Below, one piece after another: positions 6,272-9,720 of a stretch of DNA of 9,720 bases; position 1 is the stretch's first letter, and the number at the start of each line of letters is the position of its first letter. A model generated the notes under the pieces. That model saw only the letters and a program-made list of their open reading frames with translations. It ran no database searches and was not told the origin of the DNA. The stretch lies in contig DLMH01000087.1 of NCBI GenBank assembly GCA_002478115.1, forward strand, positions 1-9,720, in the 5' to 3' direction. Source of the stretch: Candidatus Acidiferrum typicum (GTDB lineage: Bacteria; Acidobacteriota; Terriglobia; Acidiferrales; UBA7541). Position numbers and translations under genes: made by a program.

Positions 6272-6292
6272 GGCCTGGTAAAGCGCAAGGCC
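6272..6292. terminator. possible shared hairpin between convergent genes
   Basis: GGCCT (6272-6276) pairs with AGGCC (6288-6292) around an 11-base loop, in the 36-base gap between two convergent genes. Neither strand has a T tract, so this is a weak candidate for a two-way terminator. Confidence 0.25.
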
Positions 6293-6303
6293 GAGCGAAC
6301 AGA

Positions 6304-6906
6304 TCAGGGCTTTGCGGGTGGAGGGGTGATTGTGCTTGCAGGGGTGACCGGCTGAGAAGCCTGGACGAGGGAGGTGTGATTATGGACCACCACCCAGTCG
6401 TCGCCCCGTTTTTCGAAGACGAGCGTGGTCTGCCCCTGAGCGGTGTCAGGCTGGCCGTCCACGACCGCTGAAAAGTCCCACTGATAGGAAGCCCAGGCGA
6501 ATTTCCCGGCAAGGCGTATGAGTGTGTTCGTGCGGTCGAGGCGGACTTGCTGGATGCGCGAGCGCTGCAATTTGTAATCCGCCAGGTAATTTCCCCAGCC
6601 GATGACCGGCGGGGCCCAAAAGCCGTTTACCACGCTGATGTCGTCGGCGATGCATTTGTGGAGTTTATCGACGTCCCCCACTTGCCAGGCGCCCAACATC
6701 TCGGAAATCAGGTAGTCGATCCTTTGCTCATCGGGCATACCCAGCGTGCTGGCAGTGGGTGCGGGTGGCGGGGTGTCGTCTTTCTTCTTTATCTTTTGGG
6801 CGGCGGCGTTGGTGGCCAGCGCCAGGCTGAATGCGAGGATGAGAAAAAGAGAAAGGCCGCGAGAGAACGGGCGGCTCCCGTAGGAAAGAATGGACGTGCG
6901 TTTCAT
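6304..6906 (-). CDS. secreted NTF2-like (SnoaL/DUF4440-type) protein
   Basis: A 200-residue exported protein with an NTF2-like alpha+beta cone fold of the DUF4440/SgcJ type. Residues 1-37 are a long signal peptide: basic start, core LSLFLILAFSLALA, cleavage region NAAAQ. A Lys-, Pro- and Thr-rich linker follows (38-54). The fold spans about 58-182: first helices with LISEMLGAWQVGDVDKLHK, then strands ending TTLVFEKRGDDWVVVHNHTS, the usual closing motif of this family. The C-terminus is again Pro/Thr-rich. Such proteins act as small-molecule-binding domains or enzymes; no catalytic function can be assigned. The ATG at 6906 is supported by AGGAG 9 bases upstream. It lies 144 bases downstream of the LmbE-type gene on the same strand, too far to assume an operon. 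Confidence 0.85.
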   Translation of the reverse strand: MKRTSILSYGSRPFSRGLSLFLILAFSLALATNAAAQKIKKKDDTPPPAPTASTLGMPDEQRIDYLISEMLGAWQVGDVDKLHKCIADDISVVNGFWAPPVIGWGNYLADYKLQRSRIQQVRLDRTNTLIRLAGKFAWASYQWDFSAVVDGQPDTAQGQTTLVFEKRGDDWVVVHNHTSLVQASQPVTPASTITPPPAKP

Positions 6907-7013
6907 GCTCGATCGCTCCTGCGGAGTGTGTCGCGCCGGAAATTCGCGAGGAACTTGCGGCGCGCCGAATTCTTCCTATTGCTGCCAGTGCTAAGCATGA
7001 TGAGCATAGCGCA

Positions 7014-7031
7014 CTGCCGGGATTGCGGCAG
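7014..7031 (-). terminator. possible hairpin terminator after the LmbE-type gene
   Basis: CTGCCG (7014-7019) pairs with CGGCAG (7026-7031) around a 6-base loop, starting about 20 bases past the stop codon at 7051. The stem is a perfect 6 bp but no T tract follows, so it may instead be a 3'-end stabiliser or a weak terminator. Confidence 0.35.
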
Positions 7032-7050
7032 GGGAGTGTGCCTAGTTGGT

Positions 7051-9594
7051 CTAGTGGGTGGGGGCAGGCTGATGTGTGCGCGAAGCGCTGATGAGATTCA
7101 CGAAGAGGCGATAGGCGCCGGAGTTGCCTTCGGGCAATTGGCGGAAAAAGGAGAGGCCGGTGTAGATGTAGGTGCCCTGGCCATAGCGTGTGTAGACCAG
7201 GCTGCCATTCAGATCGGTTTCGCCGGGATCGTGCATGGCGAGGAGCGGAGTGTAGCGGGAGTCGAAATCGCTCCAGTAGTAGAGGCCGCGCTCCTGGACC
7301 CAGTTGTTGAAATCGGCGGCGGTGATTCTGTTGGGCGTATTGAGAAGAGGATCGGCGGGCTGAAGGAATTTCACATCGGCAGTTTCATCGGTGACGCGGG
7401 GAGTGGGGCTGCCGATCTTCGCGGGATAAGGAGCGGGCTGGAGTTTGTCCCAGACGAAATCGCGGTTGTACTGGACGACCAGCGTGCCGCCATTGGAGAC
7501 GTAATCCAGAAGGCGCTTGTTCGCGCCAGTGAGTTCGGGGCGGAGTTCGTAGGCACGCACGCCGACAACGATGGCGTCGTAAATCGAGAGGTTGCCGAAA
7601 GCAAGAGCCGCGGGATCCAGCAAGTCGACGGAGATGCCAAGGCGCTTCAGGGCGTCGGGGATGGGTTCGCCTTCGGCGGAGATATAACCAACGCGGAGAT
7701 GCGGGGGCACGTTGATGTCGAAGGCGTGGACGATGCACTGTGCTGGTTCGCTCCAGAGGATGCTGGGCATGGAGGGCAGCGGCTCGAGAGAGGTGGAGAA
7801 GGTTTCGTCGCCGCGCTTGGCGTAGGCGGTGATGGTGAAATCTCCGGAATCGAGCTTGGTGGGAGGGGTCACGGTGAATTTGGCGTATTGGTCGCCAATG
7901 CCGTCGAAGGTGAGCTGAAGGGGAGCACTGGAGTGGAGCCCATCGGGAACGGTTAGCCCGACGGAGACCTTCGCTGTTTTCGTGGAGTAGGAATGCACGC
8001 GGAGGAAGATATCGAAGGGCTTGTGCTCGGCGTTCAAGATCTCGATGGATTGCTGCGGTTCAACCGCGAGGGTATAAGCAGGCACAAGGCTGATGGGAAC
8101 TCTGGCTACGGCTGTGGAAGAGGCAAATGTGTAAAACACATTACTGTGGATGTAAATTGAGTGGTTAGGATCGATTTGCTCTTTCAGGGAGACAAAGATC
8201 ACGCGCCGAGGCTCTGCGCTGAGTTGCTCGTATGTTGGAGGGAGTTGCGGAGCCGACTCGAGTGTAATTTCGAATTTTAGGCCACGCGCCGGGTCGCCTC
8301 CGATCGGCTGGAATTCCCTGCCTGCAGTTACTAACAGTGGCCCTTCAAACGGGCACTGCACGCCGGAGCGACAATGGTAGGCAACAGTCAAGAACATGGG
8401 CTCGCCTAGAACGATGTCGTTTCGAGCTGCCTCTGCCTCAAAAGAGAATCCGGCAGCGAGACGTAGAGCGCGCGTTACTCGCTCCAATTGGAAACCAACT
8501 TGGAATAGGTTCGGGCCTTTTCCGTGGGAAGAGATGACGTCGGCGGGAAGAATCGTTGCCAACTGTTTCTGAGCATCCAGCAACAGATTGGTCGCTGCGG
8601 AAAAATCTAACGCCAAAGCGGAAGTACGGGCCTGGGACAAAGCTTGATCCGAACGCTTCAGGGCGTCGCACCAATCTTTGTGCGGGGAACAAATTTCCCC
8701 ATCTTCCCTTCCAAACAATTCTGCCAGAGGAACAGCAAGAGTAGACGGGTCGAAATTCTTTCCATCTTCCCGCAGAAGCGCGATTGGCCGCATCAGGAAA
8801 GGAGAATTGATGAAGCCAGCGATGCCTTGAGACCGATGATTAACGAAGGCATCGAGGCCGATCTGGCGCCAGGATTTTCCGTACAGCGGTGAGACATCAT
8901 CCAAAGGCAACACGTAACCCGTTGGCTTTTGGGAGCCTCGTTCGACATCGAGAATTTGGACTGCTGATTCGCCGCCGTTCCAGGGAAGCAACCCTTCGTT
9001 GCGCAGAACGGAGAACGCGTCGGGGTCGGCGGCGAAAGCGACGGCTTTGGTGGTCCAGATGCCGGAAACTTGGTGATGGCCGTGGCCGGAGTGGACGCCG
9101 CCCCAGCCGTTAATCACGATGTTGGGACGGAATTCGCGGATGACGCGGACCATGTCTTCGAGCACCAGATCGCCCCAGATTTTTTCGGTTTCTTCGGGAG
9201 TTTTGGAGTAGCCAAAATCGCGGGCGCGCGTGAAATAAAGCTTCACGCCATAGCCGCGTGTGGCGGCGAGAAGTTCCTGGGTGCGGATGAGGCCGAGTTG
9301 CGGAGCTTGTTCGGGACCGAGAGCGTTTTGGCCGCCTTCACCGCGGGTGAGGGAGAGCAGAGCCACATCGGCATGGAGGCCGCGAGCGAGATAGGTGAGG
9401 ACGGCGGCGCTTTCATCGTCGGGGTGCGCGGTGATGTAAAGGATGCGCGTGGTGACGCGGGCGCTGTCAATGGCTTCGATGGTTTCGGGCAGGCCGGGGC
9501 CTGTCCCGGGTGCCGGAGGATACTGGGAGGCGGCGAGCGGGACGCGTAGCAGCCCAAGCAGGAGAACGAGACCGAATGATTTAAGGAAACGCAA
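7051..9594 (-). CDS. secreted PIG-L/LmbE-family deacetylase with C-terminal ThuA/GATase1-like domain
   Basis: An 847-residue exported protein. Residues 1-23 are a signal peptide (core LVLLLGLL, cleavage near AAS). The PIG-L/LmbE domain, about 50-300, is a zinc-dependent N-acetyl-sugar deacetylase fold: AHPDDE (56-61) supplies His57 and Asp60, and HSGHGHH (168-174) the third zinc ligand. A middle region (about 300-620) contains beta-sandwich-like strands. The C-terminal part (about 630-840; VGYISAEG, YDAIVVGVRAYE, GGTLVVQYNRD, GTYIYTGLSFFRQLP) resembles the ThuA/class I amidotransferase-like fold but shows no nucleophile cysteine at the elbow, so it is probably structural or binding. Substrate unknown; a periplasmic or extracellular N-acyl sugar is a guess. 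The start is TTG at 9594, with GGGAGG (9599-9604) 4 bases upstream; no in-frame ATG gives a signal peptide. Confidence 0.88.
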   Translation of the reverse strand: MRFLKSFGLVLLLGLLRVPLAASQYPPAPGTGPGLPETIEAIDSARVTTRILYITAHPDDESAAVLTYLARGLHADVALLSLTRGEGGQNALGPEQAPQLGLIRTQELLAATRGYGVKLYFTRARDFGYSKTPEETEKIWGDLVLEDMVRVIREFRPNIVINGWGGVHSGHGHHQVSGIWTTKAVAFAADPDAFSVLRNEGLLPWNGGESAVQILDVERGSQKPTGYVLPLDDVSPLYGKSWRQIGLDAFVNHRSQGIAGFINSPFLMRPIALLREDGKNFDPSTLAVPLAELFGREDGEICSPHKDWCDALKRSDQALSQARTSALALDFSAATNLLLDAQKQLATILPADVISSHGKGPNLFQVGFQLERVTRALRLAAGFSFEAEAARNDIVLGEPMFLTVAYHCRSGVQCPFEGPLLVTAGREFQPIGGDPARGLKFEITLESAPQLPPTYEQLSAEPRRVIFVSLKEQIDPNHSIYIHSNVFYTFASSTAVARVPISLVPAYTLAVEPQQSIEILNAEHKPFDIFLRVHSYSTKTAKVSVGLTVPDGLHSSAPLQLTFDGIGDQYAKFTVTPPTKLDSGDFTITAYAKRGDETFSTSLEPLPSMPSILWSEPAQCIVHAFDINVPPHLRVGYISAEGEPIPDALKRLGISVDLLDPAALAFGNLSIYDAIVVGVRAYELRPELTGANKRLLDYVSNGGTLVVQYNRDFVWDKLQPAPYPAKIGSPTPRVTDETADVKFLQPADPLLNTPNRITAADFNNWVQERGLYYWSDFDSRYTPLLAMHDPGETDLNGSLVYTRYGQGTYIYTGLSFFRQLPEGNSGAYRLFVNLISASRTHQPAPTH

Positions 9595-9655
9595 ATAGCC
9601 TCCCAGAAAAAGCGCATTTACCTCTTACCGAAATAACGTGCTGTCTTTTGCGAAA

Positions 9656-9686
9656 AGCAGATCCCCCGCTCCGCTCGGGATGACAA
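9656..9686. repeat. REP-like intergenic repeat
   Basis: On the minus strand this reads TTGTCATCCCGAGCGGAGCG, followed by GGGGATCTGC. It matches, from memory, a widespread interspersed intergenic motif of the form GTCATCCCGAGCG(A)AGCGAGGGATCT, common in Acidobacteriota and some other phyla. It has partial dyad symmetry (CCCG...CGGG). It lies just upstream of the LmbE-type gene. Only one copy is in the window, so the repeat status rests on recognition, not on local duplication. Confidence 0.5.
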
Positions 9687-9720
9687 CGGGCTAATGTCCA
9701 GTAGTGTCCGGTTGAGCATT

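Noticed and set aside
6547..7956. 469-codon plus-strand open frame
   Set aside because: It is antisense to the NTF2-like and LmbE-type genes and crosses the spacer between them. The translation is Gly/Val/Ala/Glu-rich with no domain, while both opposing genes have clear families and signal peptides.
9691..9720. Possible insertion-sequence end (GTCCAGTAGTGTCCGGTTGA)
   Set aside because: It has the flavour of a terminal repeat, but no transposase, partner repeat or target duplication is visible before the window ends.

Overview
The window looks like ordinary chromosome from a moderately GC-rich Gram-negative bacterium. A secreted outer-membrane-type hydrolase points to an outer membrane. The large secreted LmbE-type protein with a ThuA/GATase1-like C-terminus, the small unrecognised membrane proteins, and an intergenic repeat of the 'GTCATCCCGAGCG...GGGATCTGC' type suggest Acidobacteriota. 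That assignment is inference from style; no taxonomic marker gene is present.

Layout, left to right: a PagL-like lipid A deacylase/acyloxyacyl hydrolase (+, 123-710); a catalase (-, 835-2325) with its own terminator; a 227-bp divergent promoter region holding an OxyR-type palindrome; oxyR (+, 2553-3440); an NCS2/AzgA-type purine permease (+, 3559-4854) with a good sigma70-like promoter; a tRNA-Leu(CAG) gene (-, 4907-4993) with a clear promoter; a 342-bp gap holding an 11-bp-period direct repeat; a probable small one-helix membrane protein (+, 5336-5659); a 314-bp gap with a promoter and leader hairpin serving a two-helix small membrane protein (+, 5974-6267); a secreted NTF2-like/DUF4440-type protein (-, 6304-6906); and an 847-residue secreted PIG-L/LmbE-type protein (-, 7051-9594). 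The right end carries a REP-like intergenic repeat.

The one clear functional unit is oxyR-catalase. The regulator has both redox cysteines at positions 199 and 208 with the Escherichia coli spacing. The region it shares with the catalase gene contains a perfect ATAG-N7-CTAT palindrome, so peroxide-induced catalase expression is the natural reading. The other genes look like independent transcription units with housekeeping or envelope roles.

I found no phage, transposase, CRISPR array, toxin-antitoxin pair or defence system. The less explained parts are the two small membrane proteins with their upstream elements, and the mosaic-looking middle of the LmbE-type protein.
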